Positions 13,801 through 21,355 of a stretch of DNA of 64,000 nt are shown one piece after another. Within the stretch, counting starts at the first letter, position 1. Each line of letters begins with the position of its first letter. The notes under the pieces are model-generated. The model searched no databases and was not told where the DNA came from. It saw nothing but the letters and a program-made list of their open reading frames with translations. The stretch is from Pomphorhynchus laevis (Eukaryota > Acanthocephala > Palaeacanthocephala > Echinorhynchida > Pomphorhynchidae), in assembly GCA_012934845.2 (NCBI GenBank), contig WNNJ02000333.1, positions 1 to 64,000 on the forward strand, written 5' to 3'. The position numbers and the translations under genes are program-made.

Positions 13801-16185
13801 ATATTAGTTAAGTACTTCAATGGAGGTTCCGGTAGACATTGTAATCTCTGATTTATGTTATATATACCAAGAAACATATAATTCAACAGCATATATATAA
13901 TATGTGATATTATATTTTTTAAAGTGGAACATCATATAGTTGAAAATTAATTGTTTATTACGATTAAGTAGTTTTTAAACTATAGTTTTATAGATTAAAA
14001 TATCATAAATATCAAATGTATATGCTATTCGCTGAAAGATCAACGGATTATTAATGCCGTTATGTTAAACGAAGCTAATATGATTTATTAGTATCTTGTC
14101 ATAGCTTATCACACAAATCATCAAGTCGGTTCGTAATTCATTGATTTCCTTCACTATATAGTGTGAACTATTTATATTTCGATTATTCATGGTTTTGAAT
14201 TACAAATATCAAATTTGCATGTATCCAAATGTTTTTTGACTCTATAACACCTAAAGTATGGATCGTTAAGCGTTTCTTGCGCATTATTACTGATCGAATG
14301 AGCTTATTTTACTCCAATTTTGGTTGTTAATAGCGATTTATATATTTTTTGTTGATCATTTTTGATTTCTCGACGCATACATTTACAAAGAATACTTTGA
14401 TATAATGTCTCTTATAACAGCAAAACTTCGATAATACCAGTTCTTTTATGGATGTACTGGTTAAAGATAACCACAATCTTTTGCACTATCGTATTCAAAA
14501 ATCACTTTTGGACAAGTGATTTGTTTCATCTTTGAAACACCATTATTTAAATAATTCAAACGTTTCCAATCATTATATGATGTATGTAATGAGTATTTTT
14601 ACATTGCATATATGTTTAAATATCGAGGGAGCCAATTGAAAACCCTGTAGATGATTAGAGTATTAAACGAAGGTTTCCAAATATGCGCTATATCTAATGC
14701 TATTAACGAATCTAGCTTAACCAATCTGGTTAGACCTAAGGATGGTGAAAATTCTCAGAAGTTTAAATCATACGTTGGAATAACTTTTATTGTTATAAAT
14801 ATCCTTTTGTTTGAACACTTTTAATGATCTGATTTCTTATCCAGATGTCTAAACCAATATCTATTACTGCCTGAGCCTTTTTGCCAATTCTCCAAAATCA
14901 ATCATCCTACCCCTACAACGCATCATCAACTCCGCTGTTCGAGTGCTCCTACGTCTACATCGCTTCGACCACACATTTACCTATCTTGCCCAATTATCCT
15001 GGCCTACCATTCACATCCGCATCCAAATGCGCCTTCTCGTCACTTTTCGACTCATCGCTGTCGGCTCTCCATCGTTCATCATCATCCCTTTCTTAGACGA
15101 CACTTGCCCTACCTCTCTCTATCACTGCATTCCCGTCATTTCTTCTTACTCCACGTTCTCAATTACTCCAACATCTACAGTCTCCGATCCTTGCTCGTCG
15201 TCCCCTCGCCTGGAATCAGATCAATCTCGAGGTTCGCCGCGCTGCCTCCTTTATCACGTTCAAATACTTCCTCCGTTCCCACCTTCTCGACACATGATTT
15301 GGATTTTTGTTTTATTTTTCTTCGTGGTCATGAAAGCGTGCGCCGGTACGCGTTTACCACTTAAAAATAAATCATTTTTTAATATCGATAATGTATTGCA
15401 GGAAACGCAATTCTGTCTCTTCAATATATAGAATTTAATTCAAATATTATTTATCAGAGAATATTATGAAATACATTTTTAAATTGTTATTAAATGTACA
15501 TTGAGCAATTTCTTATTTTCTTTGATCCAGCTCCAATAATTATTTATCAATAATGCATCATTAATTTCAACTATTTAAAACCTCTCAAATTAATATTTTT
15601 AAACCTTATAGTGACCAGCAATGGCTTTTAAAATATTTTCTTTCGATATTTCCATACTGCGTTTGTATCATTTTCAAGAATCGCAAACATTTAATTGCAG
15701 GTTAGAAAGCTAAGTTGGCTATCTGCTGACCTACAACTTAGCCAACTGACCTAAAGTTAACTGATTTAAATTCTTTAAAATGATGCCAACTTGGTATCGC
15801 GATATCAAAAGAAAATATTTTAAATTTGGTTGGAATAGCTTTTAATATTGCATTTAATATAATATAATTTTTAATATAGCATTTATACAACCCAGCTGGT
15901 CTCATTATGTTTAATGGATTGCCATTTGTATTTTTAAAGGAAATCATTGATGATGAATTAAACCAATCAAAGCTAGAAGAACAAAACAAATGCTATCTAC
16001 ATGACCTGCTAGAAAGCAAGCATTTTGATGATCAATCTCGTGCTGATCAACTAATTTGTAATTTATTCAGTCATCAAAAATCCAAAGATGAAATTGAAAA
16101 ACGATTCGATTCGTTAGTAAATCAATGTTTACTGAATAAAATAAAATGGTATGTAAGAACAACTAATTATATCATAATTTATTGA
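1595..16185 (+). CDS. ACC: Acetyl-CoA carboxylase, C-terminal carboxyltransferase half (9 exons, 5'-partial)
   Basis: Biotin-dependent acetyl-CoA carboxylase makes malonyl-CoA for fatty acid synthesis in the cytosol. The exons encode about 627 residues that align, by memory, with the end of animal ACC from the GIPR(I/V)[11 protein letters not shown] motif onward, close to the length of that region in human ACC1. Visible family motifs are [24 protein letters not shown], the [13 protein letters not shown] segment, [23 protein letters not shown] and [16 protein letters not shown], which belong to the two crotonase-like lobes of the carboxyltransferase. Splice phases are compatible throughout: 1595-1822, 3207-3304, 5533-5787, 7463-7580, 7641-7731, 7787-8019, 9448-9860, 11678-11818, 15880-16185. 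The biotin carboxylase and biotinyl parts lie upstream of the window. All exons but the last are well supported; the last is divergent. No frame break was seen in the exons, so the gene looks intact. Confidence 0.9.
1823..3206 (+). other. ACC intron with a foldback element
   Basis: Intron of about 1.4 kb. It contains the inverted repeat at 1884-2054. A motif around 2612-2640 resembles the degenerate CTGAAGAAG-GAAAC words seen elsewhere but lacks a clear stem. Nothing else coding was found. Confidence 0.7.
1884..2054. repeat. Foldback (inverted-repeat) element, family F1
   Basis: Two arms of about 80 bases face each other around a short centre near 1970. The left arm runs through TTGATAAAGAATTATTAGAG, CTTTTTATTAATATTTCGC and GTTAGCATCTTCA; the right arm holds the reverse complement with a few mismatches. 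Single-arm relatives occur near 15520-15565 and 20045-20160. It codes for nothing and looks like a non-autonomous foldback or MITE-like element. Confidence 0.8.
3207..3304 (+). CDS. ACC: ACC exon: [20 protein letters not shown]
   Basis: It encodes [20 protein letters not shown] and then [12 protein letters not shown], matching the [22 protein letters not shown] region of animal ACC. The acceptor is TTAAG before GCGGCG, and the donor GTAAGT follows ATG directly. The incoming phase (two bases) completes the codon left by the previous exon, and the exon ends in phase 0. Confidence 0.92.
3305..5532 (+). other. ACC intron without recognisable elements
   Basis: Intron of 2.2 kb, strongly AT-rich. 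It has a short direct repeat around 3468-3545 (GCATGATGTTTCATG twice, then a degenerate third copy) and a small TA run at 5504-5521. The open frame at 4015-4206 is AT-derived and has no family resemblance. I see no mobile element with clear ends. Confidence 0.6.
5533..5787 (+). CDS. ACC: ACC exon: [13 protein letters not shown] region
   Basis: 85 codons in phase 0 at both ends. It opens [20 protein letters not shown] and contains [38 protein letters not shown] and a DDFDG segment, all strongly conserved in the N-terminal carboxyltransferase lobe. The acceptor is TGTGTAG and the donor is GTAAGT after CCCTAT. The exon starts upstream of its first methionine. Confidence 0.95.
5788..7462 (+). other. 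ACC intron carrying two tandem Penelope tails
   Basis: Intron of 1.7 kb. About 5884-6397 is two head-to-tail copies of the AT-rich Penelope tail. The rest is AT-rich with no recognisable feature. Confidence 0.7.
5884..6397 (+). repeat. Two tandem tails of the AT-rich Penelope-like element
   Basis: A truncated tail ends at about 6073 with the end box CTCAGTTAGCTGATTTGAT. A second, longer tail of about 300 bases follows at once and ends near 6397 with the same box (TAGACTTAATTAGCTGATCT). Head-to-tail terminal copies are typical of Penelope elements, whose terminal repeats are often partly duplicated during insertion. The second copy keeps the GCTGCTATGTT hairpin arm, with one mismatch in the partner arm. 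Confidence 0.7.
7463..7580 (+). CDS. ACC: ACC exon: [20 protein letters not shown]
   Basis: It encodes [20 protein letters not shown] and onward to [12 protein letters not shown], equivalent to the [24 protein letters not shown] stretch of animal ACC. The acceptor is TCTCTTAG; the donor is GTAAGA after one base of a glycine/aspartate codon. It is followed by a 60-base intron. Confidence 0.9.
7641..7731 (+). CDS. ACC: ACC exon: [20 protein letters not shown]
   Basis: Short exon between a 60-base and a 55-base intron. It encodes [20 protein letters not shown] and then [10 protein letters not shown], matching [29 protein letters not shown]. The acceptor is ATTCTAG and the donor is GTATTA. The phase leaves two bases of the final arginine codon. 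Confidence 0.93.
7787..8019 (+). CDS. ACC: ACC exon: GQVWFPDS and [10 protein letters not shown]
   Basis: It encodes [60 protein letters not shown] and [10 protein letters not shown]. This is the start of the C-terminal lobe that binds the carboxybiotin and acyl-CoA. The acceptor is TTGAAG (weak pyrimidine tract), and the donor GTAAAT follows AAAG. The next intron is 1.4 kb. Confidence 0.95.
8020..9447 (+). other. ACC intron, AT-rich, nothing recognised
   Basis: 1.4 kb with very low GC and no inverted repeat, tail or protein match that I can see. The open frame at 8747-8968 is hydrophobic and AT-derived and has no supporting features. Confidence 0.5.
9448..9860 (+). CDS. ACC: ACC exon: [16 protein letters not shown], largest exon
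   Basis: 137 codons. It starts with the D of [20 protein letters not shown] and includes [40 protein letters not shown] and [18 protein letters not shown]. The RGGxWxVIDPxINP motif is the CoA-binding and catalytic region of the C-terminal lobe. Donor GTAACA; phase 0 at the end. The sequence is cleanly open. Confidence 0.96.
9861..11677 (+). other. ACC intron with a local AT-rich duplication
   Basis: 1.8 kb intron. Around 11005-11110 and 11180-11285 the same block (TTAATCGTTAATTGATAAT, then GATTATCAAC, then a CATTTATGT end) is repeated with small differences. The open frame at 10396-10638 lacks any family features. Confidence 0.6.
11678..11818 (+). CDS. ACC: ACC exon: [10 protein letters not shown] region
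   Basis: 47 codons, phase 0 both sides. It encodes [20 protein letters not shown] and then [20 protein letters not shown] to TWFE. This matches [20 protein letters not shown] in animal ACC and the LRRWFVE that precedes the last domain. The acceptor is CATTAAG; the donor is GTGAGA after GAG. Confidence 0.9.
12045..13262 (+). mobile_element. AT-rich Penelope-like retroelement, partial body plus tail
   Basis: Reverse transcriptase motifs are visible: [11 protein letters not shown] (motif A area, 12290-12330), [20 protein letters not shown] (motif B, 12530-12580) and [13 protein letters not shown] (motif C, near 12660-12700), then [14 protein letters not shown] and [13 protein letters not shown]. 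The arrangement and the PMG...ADLFL...YE signature fit the Penelope-like group, possibly the Naiad-type lineage common in invertebrates; that subgroup call is from memory. The body is broken and lacks its N-terminal part. The 3' tail runs 12985-13262. A perfect hairpin (AACATTATTTAATT and its complement) lies between body and tail at about 12947-12983. Confidence 0.8.
13560..13799. repeat. Foldback element with ATTGAATAACCAATATGATT ends
   Basis: Terminal arms are ATTGAATAACCAATATGATT... and its reverse complement at 13780-13799, continuing inward to a CGAAAT/ATTTCG pair. An inner hairpin (AGAAACTTTTAATCA) is centred near 13670. The whole of it sits between two copies of ATTCAACAGCATATATAT (13540-13558 and 13870-13888). 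No coding capacity. Confidence 0.8.
14722..14868 (+). repeat. Interspersed repeat, copy 1 (partner at 26352)
   Basis: About 145 bases, from ACCTAAGGATG through GGAATAACTTTTATTGTTAT and CCTTTTGTTTGAACAC to ATCCAGATGT, match 26352-26492 closely in the same orientation. I do not recognise the family. Confidence 0.7.
14876..15297 (+). mobile_element. 3' end of a CR1/L2/Jockey-type LINE ORF2
   Basis: The plus strand encodes [20 protein letters not shown], then [20 protein letters not shown] and [13 protein letters not shown]. In another frame it reads [20 protein letters not shown] and [15 protein letters not shown]. In a third it reads [20 protein letters not shown] and LRSHLLDT, ending in TGA at 15295-15297. 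This is the familiar post-RT C-terminal region of many LINEs (LQRVQNAAARL..., then LR.S..LLVVPR..., then WNSLP...STFKS.LK.HL). At least two frame shifts separate the three blocks, so it is dead. The GC content is clearly higher than the surroundings, which suggests a later arrival than the AT-rich repeats. 5'-truncated, as is usual. Confidence 0.85.
15880..16185 (+). CDS. ACC: Putative last ACC exon, divergent C-terminus
   Basis: The frame is open from the acceptor ATATAG at 15877-15879 (in frame with the previous phase-0 donor) to a TGA at 16183-16185. It begins [20 protein letters not shown] and continues [40 protein letters not shown] and [20 protein letters not shown]. Human ACC ends with a similar acidic-to-helical layout (AYVWDNNKDLAEWLEKQL..., then ISPTQRAEVIRILSTMD), and the length fits, but identity is low. 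A possible donor GTATGT after AAATG at 16148 would cut the exon there. An unrelated downstream gene is the alternative. Confidence 0.5.
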   Translation, partial: HLYNPAGLIMFNGLPFVFLKEIIDDELNQSKLEEQNKCYLHDLLESKHFDDQSRADQLICNLFSHQKSKDEIEKRFDSLVNQCLLNKIKWYVRTTNYIIIY

Positions 16186-17200
16186 AAATAAAATGACTTT
16201 TAAATCGATTTGTGTTATAAATCTTTTAGGGTATATGTATTAATATACGGCATATTGTAAAATATTATTTAATATAAACCTTCGACGACAACTTTAATAA
16301 AACTAATGTTTACTCAAACTGCTTGTATACTAATTTGTAAATATATTCTAAATTCATTTTTAACAATTACGTGGTCGTAAGATAAACGCAGGATATTCAA
16401 ATTATGTAGGAACCAAAAATATCGGATGGATTTCTCTTGTAAATCTACAAAAATGTTTCAATGGCTTCTGCCTTTGAAAATATGAACTTTTAGATTTTTC
16501 TTTCATCCAATGAATACATGTAATATCAAAAAAGCTATTAAAGTGCCTTAATTTGTTGTTTTTGGAATAAATGTACTGTATCTCGTTGCTTCAAATATTC
16601 GATTATATTAAGAAACATTAAGAACGTGAAATACAATTATTGAAAGAACATAGTTGTTCCATTTTTAATTATTCGTCCTCGTTGTCTTCACAGCTTATTT
16701 CTGTCAAGTAACATGGACCGAACTAACTAACTCTCTTTTAAATAAAATATTATATATAATACTATTTTCTTAAAATTATCTTCAATTTATAGCACAAAAA
16801 TTTATTCAGCATTTTAACATTTGATTTAAATTACTTTAATCGTAACCTAAACCTTCCTTTTTAGATAGTTTTAGTTAATTAATTGTTAGAGTAAGTTAAA
16901 ACTAATAAGACATATATAAGTTTTCTTATATTTTCTATTTCCGCTATGTGTTGAAGCATTTTGATATCAATAGAGTTTCTCCTTTGCACAAATGAGCTCT
17001 TGCTTTTATTAATAAATTTTTCAGGCTTTTATTTTTTATAATTATAGCTAGTATCTTATCAGCAGAATCTGATTTATATTCATTTTTGCCATATGATCAT
17101 ATGAACAATTAATTTTTTATGCAATGAACTAGCCTGTAAATTATGCTTTTAAAAACATTTTTTTAAAGTTTGAGATAAATAACATGCAACTTTTAGATTT
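16186..17200. other. AT-rich intergenic sequence
   Basis: About 1 kb after the presumed end of ACC. I see no gene or repeat with clear ends. Confidence 0.4.
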
Positions 17201-17225
17201 TTGAAGAAGCCGCAAGGCGAAACGT
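17201..17225 (+). ncRNA. Hammerhead-like core relic (TTGAAGA...GAAACGT)
   Basis: The string TTGAAGA, an extra A, a GCC/GGC stem closed by a GCAA tetraloop, then GAAACGT follows the hammerhead order of core box, stem II, GAAA. It has the same extra A and the same GAAACGT ending as the motifs at 23448-23474 and 24528-24554, which suggests a common source in Penelope terminal repeats. The core is not canonical (C3 is T) and no partner strands were found, so it is a relic at best. Confidence 0.4.
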
Positions 17226-17336
17226 AAATTGAATAATTAATCTTTGTTTTTTTTGTTGGTAGAGACCAATAATCATATTTCGTATATATATCATTTCCTG
17301 ATTGTTAGACCGCTGTTGAGGATTCTGGTTTACGAA

Positions 17337-17448
<112 letters not shown>

Positions 17449-17455
17449 TTAAAAG

Positions 17456-17686
17456 TAATCAAATTGACTCAACAATTAGCAATAGACATTTATTGACGTT
17501 TCGGACCGAAGTCTTTTTTAATTGTAAATATAACTTACAAACTGGTAAGTCATACTTACCAGTTTGTAAGTTTGTTTACAGACTGGTAAACAAATTGTTT
17601 TGAATATTAATACTTGCAATTGAAAAAGGTTTCGGTCGAAAAGTCAATAAATCTGAGTTGATTATGGTTGAATCAATTTGATTTTT
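17456..17686. repeat. Foldback element with CGAAAC/GTTTCG arms
   Basis: The left arm AATCAAATTGACTCAAC through TTATTGACGTTTCGG faces a right arm with GGTTTCGGTCGAAAAGTCAA through TTGAATCAATTTGATT. An inner hairpin is built on ACTTACAAACTGGTAAGT. The element directly follows the TA microsatellite, a common arrangement for foldback elements that insert at TA runs. Confidence 0.75.
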
Positions 17687-17699
17687 TAAGGTATATGTA

Positions 17700-19200
17700 T
17701 ATAGGATATTGTGCATGTAGTAATAGTTTCCTTGTTTGCTTTAAATTCTTATTTTGCGAATGACGACAAACTTGTTACAAATATTATTTAGAGTTTGTAC
17801 ATAAAGTTTATGTTTACATTTTAAAAAATCTTAAAATTATTTTTTCTTATTTTAATATTTACACATTTAGTTTGTTTTCAATGAACCCTCAGTGTATTGA
17901 TGATGTCCGTTCGTTTCTATCACACAACGATGCACATGATCAATAATCCATATACAAATGATTTCTTATTTTATGAAGCCTAACAAACTCTATTGTTAGT
18001 CAAGTTTACAATTTGAAATTTTGTTTTGCCGACACTGCAGTCATTTTTCTTTGATAAAATAATATTGTTACATTGATTTCTTGCATCGTTATCCTTAAGT
18101 GTACACAAATATTTAATGGTTTTGGCATTGTTCGACAAGTTTTATCAGATTTTATAGGTTTCGATTTCCTGTTTGTAGTCATATAGCGTCACCAAACATC
18201 TTTATTTATTTCACTAATTGTAAATATATCTTGTAATTTATAACGATGTAATTATATGTACCTTGAATGATATATGTTTACATTCATTAATCTACACAAT
18301 CATGTTAACGATATCTTCACCAATTTGAAATTAATTCGGGAGTGTTTTAAACACTCTACTCTTAGATAAGTTATTTCCTGTGTTTAATATCTTTATGCGT
18401 TGTTTCTATTCAATAATAAAATGGCTCGTTTCGGCTGATGACGTTTATCACATAATTAAATTGTCATATATTTGAAGGATTCTTCAAATGGCATTAAAAT
18501 CAACTTTAAATCAAGTTTAAATGATTAATTCTAATGACTGCCGATGATCGTAATGGTATAAAGACTCATTAATAGGGGATACTACCACTGTCTGCTGCAT
18601 AGAGCTTGTTACTACCACGTTTGTGACTTGCGGGATCAATCCCTCTTCATTGCAATAATAGTATCATAAAGTGGCCATCTAGAAGTTTTTCTCTGCAGGC
18701 AGCAGTAATGAATATCCCTTACCGAAAAGTCGTAATAGCAATTAAGCTAATCATTAGAACTGCTCGTTTTGGATTTATTTAAATTAGCGAGAATTAATTC
18801 CAATGTTATTATTTACTTTTTTAATAATAATATGGAATATATACCTGAAGATGTATATCTAATTGATGTTTTATGTAAAGAATAATCAAACTATCAAAAG
18901 CTCTAGTTAAAATAAAAACCGTTTATTTGCTTCTTTTATATGACACAGTGCCATTAGAAATACTATTTTACGGTGAACAAACGATAAAACCGTTGAAATT
19001 TCTATAGTTGAAATGTGTGTATTTCCAGATGTTAGAATTTGTATATTTTAGTAAATTTATATATTTTGGATCTTGTCATTTTTGACAAGATCGCCTTTAG
19101 TTTACACTTTCGACAAGCGTAAAATACTAATCTTTTTAACCCATATCATTCTATGAAGAAATTGGAAGCAAATTAGAAACTTATTCAACAGAAGAACATA
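17700..19200. other. Intergenic sequence, no gene seen
   Basis: AT-rich apart from 18545-18770, which is more balanced and has words such as GGGATCAATCCC and CTGCAGGCAGCAG. That part may be a short interspersed repeat, but I cannot name it. Confidence 0.4.
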
Positions 19201-19204
19201 TCTT

Positions 19205-20015
19205 GTTTTTAATACAGAAAAATGTTATAAAAACCATCGTGGCATGTGATTTTTGCAACATTAAAATTTTAGAGAACCAACAGAAGAGCTATTTAGATAA
19301 TTATGCATGGAAATTCCAGAATAAAATATGTAGCAAATTTAAGACTCGAAATTTATTAAGAGCGCTAGCTTTTTAGATGGATTTAACATATCTTTGGTCA
19401 ATTTTTATATAAATGCTATATTGATATGCCAGTGACCAGCAATAAAATACAGTAATAAAGGCTTCGAGTATATCCAGACTGACAGTTTTAAATTTTTACA
19501 ATAAATTGAGAATTAGATGGCGTCAGGATATGGTAAGCAATCCTGAATTATTAGGTGGTAAAGGCATAATTTGTCAAATCGATGAAACATTTTCTGCCAC
19601 AAACAGAAACACAATAGAGGAAGGGCAACGGGTGAGCAGATTTGGATATTTGGAACAGTTGATACGTCGTTTACTCCGGCTAAAGGATATATGGAAATAG
19701 TGCAAAATAGGAAGAAGGAAACTTAGATACCTATAATTAGGAGAATAATATCATCTGGATCTATTATACATAGTAATGAATAGGCGGTATATAAGATTAT
19801 AAATCTAGACTTGTATGAACAAGGAACTGTTAAGCATAAATTACATTTTGTGGACTCTATAACGTGGATACACACAAAATATAGAATCATATTGGAACAA
19901 ATAGTAGTACATAGTTAAGCCGACGATGGGTGTTTGTAAGAAGGAATTGACATATTACTTAAGTGAGTGGATGTGGAGGGATAATATTCTTGGTGATTGT
20001 ATGGATAAGGTATTC
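19205..20015 (+). pseudogene. Merlin-type DNA transposase remnant
   Basis: Pieces in several frames follow the ISXO2-like transposase layout of Merlin elements. First comes a zinc-binding N-terminal part (NVIKTIVACDFCNIKILENQ, then DNYAWKFQNKICSKFKTRNL). Next is ELLGGKGIICQIDETFSATN, where Merlin has GGPGxxVEIDE with the first catalytic aspartate. SGSIIHSNE follows, where the second D of IxSDxW sits. Then come HKLHFVDSITWIHTKY (family: HFVDPxTGAHTQ), IESYWNK, and near the end YYLSEWMWRDNILGDCMDKV (family: YLxEFMWR). At least three frame shifts and two stops separate these pieces, and the second aspartate is not preserved, so it is inactive. I did not find terminal inverted repeats. An old copy of a plain cut-and-paste element. 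Confidence 0.8.
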
Positions 20016-20044
20016 TTTATAATAAAAATTTAATTACAAATACT

Positions 20045-20257
20045 TTAAATAGTTGATACTGATCTATTATTGATAAATAATTATTGGAGCTGAATCAAAG
20101 AAAAGAAGAAATAATTTTTGATATTTGATTAATAACTTCTGTTAGCATCTTCAGATAAGTACAAAATATTAAATATTAAAATATGTTTTGACGGGGGAGT
20201 TAACATCTTCAGATAAGTACAAAATATTAAATATTAAAATATGTTTTGACGGGGGAG
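20045..20257 (+). repeat. F1 foldback arm followed by a 58-base tandem duplication
   Basis: 20045-20140 matches one arm of the foldback at 1884 (TTGATAAATAATTATTGGAG... to GTTAGCATCTTCA). The block GTTAGCATCTTCAGATAAGT through TTTTGACGGGGGAG is then present twice head to tail at 20141-20198 and 20199-20257. TTGACGGGGGA also follows the F1 element at 2070, so it may be part of the family's end. Confidence 0.75.
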
Positions 20258-20417
20258 TCTCTCTCGGGGGATTTTTGACAATATCCTATATTTTTGTATA
20301 TTTTTCTGTAGTTTTCAAACTTTGTTACTCGGTAGCTATCAAAAATGATATTTTTTAGACTCAGTATAAATACGATAAGTTATTATTTTTCTTAGTTTAT
20401 ACAAAAAGACGTTGGTT

Positions 20418-20487
<70 letters not shown>
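20418..20487. repeat. (TA)n microsatellite at the end of a Penelope-like element
   Basis: About 70 bases of TA directly abut the outer terminal repeat of the Penelope-like element that follows. Confidence 0.95.
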
Positions 20488-20489
<2 letters not shown>

Positions 20490-20949
20490 TATGTTTTCCT
20501 CATGAAGAGGCATAAACACCAGGCAGCATTCTATATATCCTCATCAGAATAAGAAATAGAACCGAATTATTCTTGCATTATTCAAAGTCGCTACGTATGC
20601 CCAGTCATCCTATGTGTGACGACAAACTTCACAACGGTATACGCGTTTCGCTCTTACGGAGCTCATCAGTACCGTGACTTCTATAATCATCTATAGGCAC
20701 CTTAACACACGCTAAAACAGTGTTTAAAGCTTGAAAAACAGAACTACCCTTAATCTGAATCATCGGAGGGAATTTAGCATAAGCACTGTGCATGGCAGTG
20801 ACTATTACAGTTTAACCATGCATCAGGCACTAAATTCCTTTTAATAGAAATCCTGTTTAACAAAGGCACTTTGAAGTGTACAAATTTATAAAAAATAATT
20901 TGTTGTCTCACCTGCCCTGCGAAAACCAATGGTGTACTCATAAATTAAT
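20487..20949 (-). repeat. Penelope terminal repeat, outer copy
   Basis: Roughly 460 bases, from CACTATGTTTTCCTCATGA to the start of the next copy. It is highly similar to 20950-21355 but has extra sequence near 20535-20590. Shared landmarks are GGCATAAACACCA, CCCAGTCATCCTATGTGTGA, the hammerhead block, TAATCTGAATCATCGGA, TAACCATG(A/C)ATCAGGCACT and CCTTTTAATAGAAATCCTGT. Confidence 0.85.
20634..20675 (-). ncRNA. Hammerhead ribozyme in Penelope terminal repeat (outer)
   Basis: On the minus strand: ACGGTA, core CTGATGA, stem II GCTC/GAGC with loop CGTAA, GAAA, then a self-complementary ACGCGT (minimal stem III), A, and TACCGT. The last box pairs with the first ACGGTA to form stem I, with cleavage predicted after GUA. 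All conserved core bases are present. The very short stem III is the form known from Penelope and retrozyme hammerheads, which may work as dimers. Confidence 0.85.
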
Positions 20950-21355
20950 CACTATGTTTTCCCGTAAGGAGGCATAAACACCAAGCGGCATTCGATAAAT
21001 ATAGCCCAGTCATCCTATGTGTGACGATAAACTTCAACAACGGTATACGCCTTTCGCTCTAACGGAGCTCATCAGTACCGTGACTATAATAATCATCCAT
21101 TAGAACCTTAACACACGATTAAGCAGTGTTTAAAGCTCCAAAATCAGAACTAACCTTAATCTGAATCATCGGATGGAATTTAGCATAAGCTCTGTGCATG
21201 GCAGTGCGTATTGCAGTTTAACCATGAATCAGGCACTAAATTCCTTTTAATAGAAATCCTGTTTAACATGGACACTTTAAAGTGTACAAACATATATAAA
21301 ATATAATTTGTTATTACACCTGCCCTGAGACACTCAATTGTGTACTCGTAAATAA
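20950..21355 (-). repeat. Penelope terminal repeat, inner copy
   Basis: About 405 bases, head to tail with the outer copy and directly after the truncated RT frame (minus-strand order). It keeps the same landmarks and the hammerhead. The pair most likely arose from a tandem RNA template or terminal duplication during insertion. Confidence 0.85.
21040..21081 (-). ncRNA. Hammerhead ribozyme in Penelope terminal repeat (inner)
   Basis: Same layout as the outer copy: ACGGTA, CTGATGA, stem II GCTC/GAGC with loop CGTTA, GAAA, AGGCGT, A, TACCGT. Stem I and stem II are fully paired. One base of the stem III palindrome differs from the outer copy, which would weaken the self-complementary hexamer. 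Confidence 0.83.

Larger units (their letters stand above)
11819..15879 (+). other. ACC intron of 4 kb filled with mobile elements
   Basis: Contents in order: an AT-rich Penelope copy with tail (12045-13262, +), a foldback element (13560-13799), AT-rich spacer, an interspersed repeat (14722-14868), a LINE 3' end (14876-15297, +), and a fragment of foldback family F1 near 15520-15565. The elements share the gene's orientation where orientation can be told. Confidence 0.75.

Noticed and set aside
14881-15431. Three overlapping open frames rich in serine and proline
   Set aside because: They are not a novel gene. Reading across frames gives the known LINE C-terminal region, so the length of the frames reflects the GC-richer LINE remnant.
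18545-18770. Balanced-composition stretch as a tRNA-derived SINE
   Set aside because: No A and B box pair or tRNA fold could be read.
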